64,000 nucleotides of DNA. Origin: Spirochaetota bacterium (lineage in GTDB: Bacteria; Spirochaetota; GWB1-36-13; JAKPDD01). The stretch spans positions 1-64,000 of the forward strand of contig JAKPDD010000021.1 in NCBI GenBank assembly GCA_029552945.1, given 5' to 3'. The notes below the pieces were generated by a model. It made no database searches and had not been told where the DNA came from. It saw only the letters and a program-made list of their open reading frames with translations. Of this stretch, positions 28,127-36,368 are shown piece by piece. The position numbers and the translations under genes are program-made. How positions within the stretch are numbered: position 1 is the stretch's first letter; each line of letters begins with the position of its first letter.

Positions 28127-29117
28127 ACTTTTCGTTTATACTCTCTTTTATTTTAAAACCAAAGTGTCTACCACCCTCCTCTGTATAACCCAAAACTTTA
28201 TCCCCCTTCTTAAGATTAACTACTGATATTGGCTTACCATCAATACCAGTAAGCCTTATTGTTTCAGCATTCTGAAGAATTATTGATACCTCTTTATTAT
28301 CAACTCTTGCTGTAATATTAAGCATAGGCCTTTTTTCAATTTTTACTCTACCAACAGATGTTATTTTTGTATTTCCCTTGTAATCAACAATAAGAAGTTC
28401 ATCCCCAGTCCTAAGTTCATCAAGATATTTTGTCTTACCATCAGGCAATAAGATATAAGCATGAACAGCACCAGCATTAACTCTAAAGGGTCTTGGTGAA
28501 ACATAAGGATTTTCAATACTCTCAGAATGTACAAGAAAAAAAGCATTACTATAATTGCCAATAAGCATACCTTCTCCAATACTCATATTTGTTATAGTAT
28601 CAATACATACTCTATCACCAATAGCAATTTTTTTTACATCTTCTATTATAAACTCTCTTACATCAACCCTTACGCCCGAATTTTTAAACACATCTGTTAT
28701 CTCTTTTATAACAAGTGGGTCGTTAGTATTTATTATAATACCATACACTCCTTTCTCCAATATGCCTGATGCTGTTTTAGCATCTTCTAGAGTTGAAACC
28801 GGGTATATTATCTTTTTATTCTGGGCAATAAGATTTTCAAGCGGAATTATTGACCAATCCTCTGTTCTTACTATAACTATAGTATCATGATTAAGTGATG
28901 CTATATATTCCTCATCTTTTTTAGACTTTATGTTTATTTCAAGAACATCTTTTCCCAATAAAAGATCACTATTTTTATCAGATACAGTAATAACAAGTCC
29001 TAATTTTTTTGTTTTTTCAACATCATCACTTTTAAGCAAAAACGCATCAATACCAGACTCAATAGCTGTTGTTATTATTTTCTTATCCCATTTTCTTGCA
29101 TCAACCCAAACTTTCAC
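28125..29117 (-). CDS. 3-Dehydroquinate synthase II (archaeal type)
   Basis: NAD-dependent enzyme that oxidatively deaminates and cyclises 2-amino-3,7-dideoxy-threo-hept-6-ulosonate to 3-dehydroquinate, the alternative to AroB. The 330-residue protein begins [13 protein letters not shown] and carries the family blocks [56 protein letters not shown] and [10 protein letters not shown]. It is unrelated to classical AroB. Its ATG overlaps the ADH synthase stop by 4 bases, so the two steps are translationally coupled. A terminator follows directly. Known mainly from archaea and a scattering of bacteria. Confidence 0.95.
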   Translation of the reverse strand: MKVWVDARKWDKKIITTAIESGIDAFLLKSDDVEKTKKLGLVITVSDKNSDLLLGKDVLEINIKSKKDEEYIASLNHDTIVIVRTEDWSIIPLENLIAQNKKIIYPVSTLEDAKTASGILEKGVYGIIINTNDPLVIKEITDVFKNSGVRVDVREFIIEDVKKIAIGDRVCIDTITNMSIGEGMLIGNYSNAFFLVHSESIENPYVSPRPFRVNAGAVHAYILLPDGKTKYLDELRTGDELLIVDYKGNTKITSVGRVKIEKRPMLNITARVDNKEVSIILQNAETIRLTGIDGKPISVVNLKKGDKVLGYTEEGGRHFGFKIKESINEK

Positions 29118-29917
29118 TTTATTTCTCCCTTCATTATTTTTATAGCCTGTTCAATGCTTACATTATCATGAACTATAGCTTTTACAGCTCTTGTCATTGC
29201 AACAGGGTCTTTATGCTGAAAAATATTTCTACCTATTGATACACCAGCACCACCTGCTTCAACAGCATCTTTTATTATTTTTAAAACCTCTTCGTCAGAT
29301 TCAGCTTTCTCTCCCCCTGCTATAACAACAGGTATATGTGTCCCTTCAACAACCTCTCTGAAACTCTCTTTATCACCAGTATAACTTACCTTGACTATAT
29401 CAGCACCAAGCTCACCTGCAACCCTTGCTGCATGCTTAACAAGTTTAGGGTCACAGCTATTCTTTATATTTTTACCTCTTACATACATCATTGCAAGTAG
29501 AGGCATATTCCAGTATTCACACTCTCTTGCTATCATACCAAAGTCTTTTAACATCTCTTTTTCATCATCAGCACCAAGATTAACATGGATAGAGATAGCA
29601 TCAGCACCCAATCTTATAGCCTCTTCAACAGTACAAACCAATACTTTTGAGTTAGGATCAGGGCTTATCGAAGTACTTGCTGAAAGATGCACTATAAGCC
29701 CTATGTCTTTACCCCTTCCCCTGTGGCCAGCTTTAACATTTCCCTTATGAAGGACTATTGCATCAGCACCACCCTCTGCTATTTTAGAGACAGCACCCCT
29801 TAAATTCACAAGGCCTGGTATTGGGCCAGAACTTACCCCATGGTCAAGAGGTACAATAACAGCCCTGTTTGTCTCCCTGTTCATAATCCTTTCAAGCCTT
29901 ATCATTTTTCCTATCAT
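29114..29917 (-). CDS. 2-Amino-3,7-dideoxy-D-threo-hept-6-ulosonate (ADH) synthase
   Basis: Class I aldolase condensing L-aspartate semialdehyde with 6-deoxy-5-ketofructose 1-phosphate, the first step of the archaeal-type aromatic pathway. The 267-residue protein is close to the methanogen enzyme in layout: [69 protein letters not shown], the Schiff-base Lys in [25 protein letters not shown] and [13 protein letters not shown] 29917 has AAGGAGGA upstream. The two genes form an operon behind a structured leader with an internal terminator, so regulation by premature termination is likely. Confidence 0.95.
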   Translation of the reverse strand: MIGKMIRLERIMNRETNRAVIVPLDHGVSSGPIPGLVNLRGAVSKIAEGGADAIVLHKGNVKAGHRGRGKDIGLIVHLSASTSISPDPNSKVLVCTVEEAIRLGADAISIHVNLGADDEKEMLKDFGMIARECEYWNMPLLAMMYVRGKNIKNSCDPKLVKHAARVAGELGADIVKVSYTGDKESFREVVEGTHIPVVIAGGEKAESDEEVLKIIKDAVEAGGAGVSIGRNIFQHKDPVAMTRAVKAIVHDNVSIEQAIKIMKGEIK

Positions 29918-29965
29918 ATTTTCCTCCTTAATTTTAATTTTTTAATAAATAGGAAAAACCACAGG

Positions 29966-30087
29966 GAGGAGGGTGCTTAAGCCTGAAATTTAAAAAAGCC
30001 ACAGCACCCTTCCTCTATGGTAGGGCCTGTGGCTTCTCCTACTTTTAATACTTATGAAGCCCTAATATCCCCCCATAGAGGTACCAT
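29966..30087 (-). promoter_or_regulatory. Structured attenuator-like leader of the aromatic-biosynthesis operon
   Basis: Read on the minus strand, four segments can pair in mutually exclusive ways. Segment A, CCTCTATGG (30081-30073), is a perfect complement of B, CCATAGAGG (30020-30012). B lies in the loop of a terminator hairpin (29992-30034) whose 3' arm GAGGAAGGGTGCT (30015-30003) is also complementary to segment D, AGCACCCTCCTC (29977-29966), with one bulged base. A:B or terminator:D pairing would oppose the terminator. A tiny frame, MVPLWGDIRAS (30087-30052), spans segment A but has no visible ribosome site. No T-box sequence or known riboswitch consensus was recognised. Control by aromatic supply is inferred from the genes below. 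Confidence 0.6.
29992..30034 (-). terminator. Internal intrinsic terminator within the ADH synthase leader
   Basis: AGCCACAG-GCCCT on the 5' side pairs with AGGGTG-CTGTGGCT on the 3' side, giving a 13-base stem with a small bulge and an 11-base loop, followed at once by TTTTTT. It stands about 75 bases before the ADH synthase start, so it would prevent expression unless opposed by the alternative pairings. Confidence 0.8.
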
Positions 30088-30297
30088 AATAATAAAACCA
30101 AAAATAAAAGAAGAAGAAATAGTAGAAATAATAAAGATTTTTTGCCTTTTTTATAGAATCAGAAATATATAATAAGATGTGAGTTGTATTCTTTTCTTTT
30201 CCCAAAACAAATTCCTGTTATTTATTAATAACTAAAATTTAAAAGTAATCTATTTTTTATAAAAAGTCAAATTTTTTATATAAAATTTTCTATAAAG

Positions 30298-31605
30298 CTA
30301 TCTTTTCTCTTTAAACTCTAAAATAACTGGCACCTCTTTAAAACCAAGAGACTCTCTTATAGTCTTTAAAAGAAACCTATAATATGCATCTGTTAACGTT
30401 TTTGTTGTATTTACAAATGCTTTAAAAAAGGGTGGAGCTGTATCAACCTGTAATGCATAATAAACTTTAAAATTACCTTCATTACTAAAAAGTGGTTTTT
30501 CTCTTGTAGTTTTAACAAGCAATTCACTAATTTCAGATGGCTGGATTTTTTTGTTAAACTCATTATTTATAGAAATAATCTTATCAAGAAGTTTTTTTAT
30601 ATTATATCCATCTTTTGCTGATATTTCAACTAACGGAAGATAAGAGTTTGAGCCAAGGAAAAATCTTATTCTATCAAAATAATTCTTTTTATCTATTTTA
30701 CCTTTTACAACATCCCATTTATTAATAGCAATTATTACCGAATTCCTGTTTTCTATAGCAAGATTTATAAGCTTTATATCCTGATTTGTTATACTTTCAA
30801 GAGCATCAAGCAAAACTATTGATATTTTACTCTGCAAAAGAGAGTTTATAGCTCTTTTAACCATTATATATTCAAGTTTCTCTTCGACTTTTGACCTTCT
30901 TCTTATACCTGCAGTATCTACAAACTTTATTCTTTTATTTTTATAATCAATAACATCTTCAACAGTATCAATAGTAGTACCAGGAATATCTGAGACTATA
31001 CTCCTCTCTTTTCCAACAAGCTGATTCAGAAGACTTGACTTTCCTACATTAGGTCTTCCTATTATAGATACTCTTATATCCTCACTATCACTAAAATTAT
31101 CTATTTTTCTTGCTTTACCTTTTATAATATCTCTTATAACGTCTATACCTTTATTATGTGCTGCCGAAGTAAAAAAAACAGTCTTTAAACCTAAAGAATA
31201 GGCTTCACTTGCTAAAACCTCTCTCTCCTGGTTATCAACCTTGTTTACAATAAGAAAAGTTTTGTCAATAAATCCATTCTTTCTAAGATAATCAGCAATA
31301 TATTCATCATCCATATCTATGTTCCCTACCTCAACAACAAAAAGAACAAGGTCTGCTTCTATTATTGTGTTTTTCGCAAACTCGGTTATCTTTTCTATAA
31401 AAGTATGTTTATCTTTTGTTATACCACCAGTATCAAGAAACATAACTGGAGTATCATCAATATAAAATATTTCATTTACTACATCCCTAGTAAGGCCTGG
31501 TTTTGAGTCTACAATAGACTTTCTTTTTTTTATAAGTGCATTGAAAAGCGATGACTTACCTACATTAGGTTTGCCAACTATTGCTATTTTGTAAATAGTA
31601 TCCAT
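30298..31605 (-). CDS. der: Ribosome-assembly GTPase Der (EngA)
   Basis: Essential tandem GTPase for 50S subunit maturation. The 435-residue protein has a first G domain (GKPNVGKSSLFNAL, DTGG at G3, NKVD at G4), a second G domain (GRPNVGKSSLLNQL, DTAG, NKWD) and a C-terminal KH-like domain (about 345-435; VYYALQVDTAPPFFKAFVN). All nucleotide-binding residues are present. It follows tsaD by 33 bases on the same strand as the last gene of the tsaE-tsaB-tsaD-der cluster. The 380 bases beyond it hold the promoter and leader of the next operon. Confidence 0.99.
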   Translation of the reverse strand: MDTIYKIAIVGKPNVGKSSLFNALIKKRKSIVDSKPGLTRDVVNEIFYIDDTPVMFLDTGGITKDKHTFIEKITEFAKNTIIEADLVLFVVEVGNIDMDDEYIADYLRKNGFIDKTFLIVNKVDNQEREVLASEAYSLGLKTVFFTSAAHNKGIDVIRDIIKGKARKIDNFSDSEDIRVSIIGRPNVGKSSLLNQLVGKERSIVSDIPGTTIDTVEDVIDYKNKRIKFVDTAGIRRRSKVEEKLEYIMVKRAINSLLQSKISIVLLDALESITNQDIKLINLAIENRNSVIIAINKWDVVKGKIDKKNYFDRIRFFLGSNSYLPLVEISAKDGYNIKKLLDKIISINNEFNKKIQPSEISELLVKTTREKPLFSNEGNFKVYYALQVDTAPPFFKAFVNTTKTLTDAYYRFLLKTIRESLGFKEVPVILEFKEKR

Positions 31606-31638
31606 AATATTCTCTTTTTTAATTTTTTTATAATTTAT

Positions 31639-32652
31639 CTATTTTCTTAAAGCTTTCTTATCATTATAAGTTAAAATTTTATCAACAGGCTCTATACTTT
31701 TAGGATCATTAATCACAATACCATTTTTATAGAGATAATAAGCAAGACCAGCAACCATTACACCATTGTCAGTACACAGTTTTATAGAGGGAAAAAATGT
31801 TTTCAATTTTTTATCAGATAAGAAAACCTCTCTTAAATACGAGTTTGCTGCAACCCCGCCACCTATAACTACATTATTTATATTAAAGTCTTTACATGCT
31901 ATAACAGTTTTTTTATATAAAACATCTATTGCAGCCTTTTGAAAAGAGTATACAACATCTTCTTTATTATATTCCCTATTATTCCTTATATAATATACAA
32001 CCGATGTCTTAAGACCACTGTAACTGAAATTATATCTATCTTCTTTATTATTTAGCATAACAAGAGGAAAGCTTACACTAGATTCTTTAACCCCTTTAGC
32101 AATCTTATCTATAATAGGGCCTCCTGGATAACCCAAGTCAAGTAGTTTCGCAACCTTATCAAAAGCCTCTCCAACAGAATCATCTATTGTTGTCCCAATT
32201 ATTTTTTTATCAACCCAGCTATTCCAGACTGTAAGTAATGTATGCCCCCCACTTACAATAAGACCTATAAACGGGAAATCTATATTATTATCAAAGCTTG
32301 CTGCATATATATGAGACTCAATATGATTAACAGGTATTAAAGGTTTACCAGTAAGATAAGATATTGTAGATGCAACAGATAAACCAACCAAAAGAGAGCC
32401 AATAAGACCAGGTTTTACAGTAACACCAACAGCATCAATATCTGAAAGCAAAATATTAGCTCCACTTAAAGCCTTTTCTATAAGATTATGTATATATTCA
32501 AGGTGTTTCCTTGACGCTATTTCTGGGACAACACCTGAAAATTTTTTATGTTCTTCTTGAGAAAAGACTATATTTGAAAGTATTTTATATCCATCCCCAA
32601 CAACAGCAACACCTGTATCATCACATGATGTCTCTATACCAAGTATTAACAC
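31639..32652 (-). CDS. tsaD: tRNA N6-threonylcarbamoyladenosine transferase subunit TsaD
   Basis: Catalytic subunit transferring threonylcarbamoyl to A37 of ANN-decoding tRNAs. The 337-residue ASKHA protein begins LILGIETSCDDTGVAVV, has the metal-binding histidines in NHIESHIYA, nucleotide-binding VSGGHTLL and GEAFDKVAKLLDLGYPGG, NFSYSGLKT, VIGGGVAANSYLRE and CTDNGVMVAG. It starts at GTG 32652 inside the end of tsaB (7-base overlap). All three of tsaE, tsaB and tsaD lie together, so the complex is co-expressed; tsaC is not in this window. Confidence 0.99.
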   Translation of the reverse strand: MLILGIETSCDDTGVAVVGDGYKILSNIVFSQEEHKKFSGVVPEIASRKHLEYIHNLIEKALSGANILLSDIDAVGVTVKPGLIGSLLVGLSVASTISYLTGKPLIPVNHIESHIYAASFDNNIDFPFIGLIVSGGHTLLTVWNSWVDKKIIGTTIDDSVGEAFDKVAKLLDLGYPGGPIIDKIAKGVKESSVSFPLVMLNNKEDRYNFSYSGLKTSVVYYIRNNREYNKEDVVYSFQKAAIDVLYKKTVIACKDFNINNVVIGGGVAANSYLREVFLSDKKLKTFFPSIKLCTDNGVMVAGLAYYLYKNGIVINDPKSIEPVDKILTYNDKKALRK

Positions 32653-33260
32653 TTCAACTCCTCAGCCTGTGATTTTCTGCCATAATATGGTAAGATTTCA
32701 TAATTATAAGGTCCTACCAAACATTTAGAGAAAGAATCAACTGTAGGATAATAAAACCTGTCGTTTATCCTTAAATTACTAAAATATTTACTGTAATTTA
32801 AAAAAGCATTACCTATAAACTCATAATCATACAATTTTTTATCTTCTATAAACTTTAAAGCCTCAGTAATAGTAAAATCAAATATATCAGACTTATTTTC
32901 TTTTTCATATACTCTTAAAAATATCCTTCCATTACCATCTATACCACTTACAACCCTATCTGAAACAGTATTATATCTTATAAGATCAAGAGAGTAAGCA
33001 CCATAAACCGGTATTTTCTTAATAAAACTGATAGTTTTTATAACTGAAAACCCTATTCTAAGGCCTGTAAAACCGCCCGGCCCTACATCAATCCCAATAG
33101 AATCATACTCATAACCTAGAACTTTTATAAAGTCTATAATTTTTAATATTTTATCCTGAATCTTTTTCTCTTTCACATATATACTTGTCAAAATATTAGA
33201 ATTATTATCAATAATCCCACAACAAAATATGTCTGTAGAAGAAGATAAAACCAATTTCAT
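32646..33260 (-). CDS. tsaB: t6A synthesis partner protein TsaB
   Basis: Inactive ASKHA paralogue that dimerises with TsaD and bridges it to TsaE. The 204-residue protein shows the N-terminal SSSTDIFCCGII, the conserved GIDVGPGGFTGLRIGFSVIK, and GIDGNGRIFLRVYE. It is slightly shorter than most TsaB proteins. Its ATG lies one base after the tsaE stop and uses AAAGAGG in the end of that gene; its own stop overlaps tsaD. Confidence 0.95.
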   Translation of the reverse strand: MKLVLSSSTDIFCCGIIDNNSNILTSIYVKEKKIQDKILKIIDFIKVLGYEYDSIGIDVGPGGFTGLRIGFSVIKTISFIKKIPVYGAYSLDLIRYNTVSDRVVSGIDGNGRIFLRVYEKENKSDIFDFTITEALKFIEDKKLYDYEFIGNAFLNYSKYFSNLRINDRFYYPTVDSFSKCLVGPYNYEILPYYGRKSQAEELKC

Positions 33261-33261
33261 A

Positions 33262-33666
33262 TTAAACCTCTTTTATAAAAAAGTCACGTGTAGTTTCTGA
33301 CTTAATTTTTATCTCAACAAGAACTCCATCTTTAATAATCTGTGGAAAAATGTCAGCCCACTCAACTAATTTTATAGAATCATCAAAAGATAATATCTCA
33401 TCAAGTCCAATATCATAAAAATCATTAAGAGACTTAAGTCTATAAAGGTCAATGTGATAAAATCTCTTTAAGCCCTCATAAACATTAACAATAGTAAATG
33501 TTGGGCTTAATACGTAATCAATATTATTTTTTTTACATATCTCTCTTACAAGTCTTGTTTTACCAGCTCCCAGATCACCAACAAGAAAAATATTATTCTT
33601 ATTCTGATCTAGAATATATTCAACAATATTTTTAAGCTTATTTTCATCTATATCCAGAAAATTCAT
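33262..33666 (-). CDS. tsaE: t6A synthesis ATPase TsaE
   Basis: P-loop ATPase that resets the TsaBD complex. The 134-residue protein has Walker A VGDLGAGKTRLVRE, SPTFTIVNVYEG, HIDLYRL and DEILSFDDSIKLVEWAD, all family marks. It is the first gene of the tsaE-tsaB-tsaD-der group and diverges from the GHKL-fold gene at 33808 over 141 bases of AT-rich DNA that must hold both promoters. Confidence 0.97.
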   Translation of the reverse strand: MNFLDIDENKLKNIVEYILDQNKNNIFLVGDLGAGKTRLVREICKKNNIDYVLSPTFTIVNVYEGLKRFYHIDLYRLKSLNDFYDIGLDEILSFDDSIKLVEWADIFPQIIKDGVLVEIKIKSETTRDFFIKEV

Positions 33667-33807
33667 GTTTCTAAGTTGTTGCCTTTAATTTTTTACTTGA
33701 CTTATAAATAAAAATTTTGTTTATTAAAATTTAAACATTAAAAATACTAAAAACTTTAATTTTACTTATCTTTAATTTTACAAACTTAATAAAACGAAAG
33801 GTAAAAA

Positions 33808-34980
33808 ATGAGTCTTACCAAGAAAAATCCAGTAATAAACATACCAGCCAATATTATTTTAAATGAAAAAGGTGAAAACTATTTTTCATCTCTTGGCGTA
33901 CCTTTAAAAAGTGTTAGTGGGATAAATGGAAGGAAAAGGTTTGGATTCTGTTCAAATATATTAGAAGTACCATTAGTTAAAACAATATCAAAAGGTAATT
34001 TTTTAGAAGAGGTATACACAAGAGAAACAGACCTTATTAGCAGGAAGTCTGAAATACAGGATATCACAAAACTACTTTTTTATAGCCTAATATATAATAA
34101 GTTTATACCTCATTTAAGAGAGGTTCTATTAAATACAAACCTTATAGAAAAATACAACATGAAAAACCCTTCAACAAAAATAACACATGATACAAAGTTT
34201 GATGAACAAAAAATAAAAGCTTTTTTTGCTTCCAGGAAAGAAGAGATATCAAAAATGATTACCAACATACTTAAAAAGCCCTACAAGATAATAGATGAGG
34301 ATAAAGATATTAAAGAAAAAGATGAAAAAAAGAATATTTTAAAAACAATGCTTAACCATATAACTTTAAGAGAATGGTTTCTATTTTTTCTCATAACAAC
34401 TGATGCAAGAGAAAGAGATATAGTAACTGAAAGAATCTCTGATTTGATGATAATATACCTTGGAAAGACAAAAATAGCAGATTATTTAGGTTTTCTTGTT
34501 GTTGAACTTATACAAAACGCTGAAAAAGCAACACTTGAAAAAGCAGCAAAAATAAAAGGTATTGTCAAAAAAGACGATGATAGCAGAACTGTTGATAATA
34601 TACTAAAAGATGTAAATACAAGGAATAAAATCATTGAAATATCAAGACAGATGGGATATTTTATTGAACTTTCATGGAAGTTTAAAGATGTTGGTGACAG
34701 ACTTAACTCAATAAGATATGAAATAACTGTATCAAATAAAGGTGTAATACCAAAAGCAAAAAGGAATGAAGTAAAAAATAAGTCTCAAACAGATATAGAA
34801 GGTTTATCACTAGCAGACTTTTATCAGGATACAGGACAAGAACTTGGTGCAGGATTGGGACTATTTTATATATCATATATAAATGAAGAATCTGTAAAAC
34901 AGGGAATAAAGTTCAGCTCTATAATAGACTCTGATGATGATAAAGATATAACATATGTAATATTAAAAATTACTGTATAA
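33808..34980 (+). CDS. Protein with C-terminal GHKL (histidine-kinase-like) ATPase fold, no HisKA
   Basis: A 390-residue soluble protein of unknown role. The N-terminal 220 residues are charged, helical and unrecognised (KIKAFFASRKEEISKMITN). The C-terminal part looks like a Bergerat-fold ATPase: N box LVVELIQNAEKATLEKAAK (about 229), a D-box-like ITVSNKG, and G2 loop LGAGLGLFYISYI (about 347). No phospho-accepting His helix precedes it. The N-box spacing and layout resemble the N-terminal module of the HDOD protein at 38098, so the two may be relatives in one pathway. Candidates are an anti-sigma-like kinase or an ATP-dependent regulator. AAAGG precedes ATG 33808. It stands alone on the plus strand. 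Confidence 0.7.
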   Translation: MSLTKKNPVINIPANIILNEKGENYFSSLGVPLKSVSGINGRKRFGFCSNILEVPLVKTISKGNFLEEVYTRETDLISRKSEIQDITKLLFYSLIYNKFIPHLREVLLNTNLIEKYNMKNPSTKITHDTKFDEQKIKAFFASRKEEISKMITNILKKPYKIIDEDKDIKEKDEKKNILKTMLNHITLREWFLFFLITTDARERDIVTERISDLMIIYLGKTKIADYLGFLVVELIQNAEKATLEKAAKIKGIVKKDDDSRTVDNILKDVNTRNKIIEISRQMGYFIELSWKFKDVGDRLNSIRYEITVSNKGVIPKAKRNEVKNKSQTDIEGLSLADFYQDTGQELGAGLGLFYISYINEESVKQGIKFSSIIDSDDDKDITYVILKITV

Positions 34981-35018
34981 AAGATAAAACTCTTCTAATC
35001 ATAATTATTCAATATTTT

Positions 35019-36368
35019 TTAAAAATATAACAAGTAACTTACTTTAAAACCTATTGTATAAAATGGATCATTCCCTACATTGATAAAAGAATTTGCTATC
35101 TTACTGTAATACCCTTTAGAGGGGAAATATATACCATAAAAAATATCTATATTTACTGATTCTATTTTAATATCAGTACTAATAATATTCTCTATGCCCA
35201 TATATTTTTTTAATTCTGTATCAAAAAACATAGTATTTATCAATTCAATTCCTAAAAAAATATCCAGTCTATTTTTTAATTTTACAAAAGCTTTTGTGTT
35301 TGTTGCATCTATATAAGTTGGAGTGTTATATTTTGAATAATCAATAAAATGATAGGAACCAACATAAGGATATGCAAAATAACCTTTATAACCATATAAA
35401 AGAACCTCACCAGGTGAAAAACCTTTAAAACCACAGAATCCAGGTTGAAAATAGCCTGCACCAACATAGGTTGAAAAGTTTTTTAATTCTGTTTTAAAAT
35501 TAAAAACTGCTCCAAAACTATTGTACTTCCTATCTTTTTCAATTTTGTAGTCTTTACCATAGCTATAAATAAAAGTAAAGTCTGTATTTTCATAGTATAA
35601 CCTAAGACCAGTAAGAAAAAGAAAATCATTATCTGGTTTATTTAAAGTATTAAGCCCATTTTCAGAAATATCAGCACCACCACTCTTATTCGCTCCATAA
35701 TATACATAATAAAAAAATGTTTTTATAAACTGATAGTTTATTATAAAACCTGTTCTGTAAGATATTTTTTTGCCTTCAAAATCGTCTAGATTCTCATCAT
35801 CTTTCTGAATTGATGAGAATAAATAACCTTCAGTTTTATTTGCTATTCCCATTATATCAAATGAAAATTTTAAATCCAAATATTTAAAATAATATCCTAT
35901 AACCAAAGCATCTATTATATCATAGAAGATATATTCGTTTATACTATCTCCAAGACTAAATCTTTGCCTGCCAAACCTAATTATAAAATTATTGTAATTA
36001 AAATCAAAATAGATCTCTTTTATCATCAAATTATTTGGATTATTATTCTCGAGATTATCATTTCCCCATAATCCACTTATGTAAAAATCAGTATAGAATG
36101 AAGTTAAATCATTCTTATTATATAATCTTAAACCAAGGTTAGAGTATATGAAAAATACAGCATCATCAGTATTTTTCAATTGGTTAGACCTGTATAAAGA
36201 AAACAGATAAGAATTATAAGAATTAAAATCAGAGTTGTTAAAAAAATAGGAATCTGTATCAAAATAAAGTAATATATAATTTTCATATTTAAAAAAATTA
36301 TTTGACTCTGAAAAAAGGGCATGACAAAAAAATAGAAATATAAGTAATAAAAAACACTTAAAACTCAT
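35019..36368 (-). CDS. Outer-membrane beta-barrel porin-like protein
   Basis: A protein of about 449 residues. The frame can be extended upstream to 36452, but ATG 36368 (or 36374) gives a proper signal peptide (MSFKCFLLLIFLFFCHALFS) with AGGG upstream, so I take that start. The mature part is a series of aromatic-edged beta strands; IIRFGRQRFSLGD is typical of alginate-export or other large-channel barrels, and the protein ends SYLLYF with a terminal Phe for BAM-mediated insertion. It overlaps the end of the lamin-tail-domain gene by 11 bases, so the two are coupled. Substrate unknown. Confidence 0.8.
   Translation of the reverse strand: MSFKCFLLLIFLFFCHALFSESNNFFKYENYILLYFDTDSYFFNNSDFNSYNSYLFSLYRSNQLKNTDDAVFFIYSNLGLRLYNKNDLTSFYTDFYISGLWGNDNLENNNPNNLMIKEIYFDFNYNNFIIRFGRQRFSLGDSINEYIFYDIIDALVIGYYFKYLDLKFSFDIMGIANKTEGYLFSSIQKDDENLDDFEGKKISYRTGFIINYQFIKTFFYYVYYGANKSGGADISENGLNTLNKPDNDFLFLTGLRLYYENTDFTFIYSYGKDYKIEKDRKYNSFGAVFNFKTELKNFSTYVGAGYFQPGFCGFKGFSPGEVLLYGYKGYFAYPYVGSYHFIDYSKYNTPTYIDATNTKAFVKLKNRLDIFLGIELINTMFFDTELKKYMGIENIISTDIKIESVNIDIFYGIYFPSKGYYSKIANSFINVGNDPFYTIGFKVSYLLYF

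Noticed and set aside
28527-28890. Plus-strand open frames opposite dehydroquinate synthase II
   Set aside because: The minus strand has a full family match; the plus frames show no domain and overlap each other.
29966-30087. T-box riboswitch or SRP RNA
   Set aside because: The GGGTGCTGTGGC run loosely recalls a T-box or SRP motif, but the AGGGTGG-ACCGCG T-box core, a specifier loop and SRP-type GGAAG/AGCAG loops are absent.
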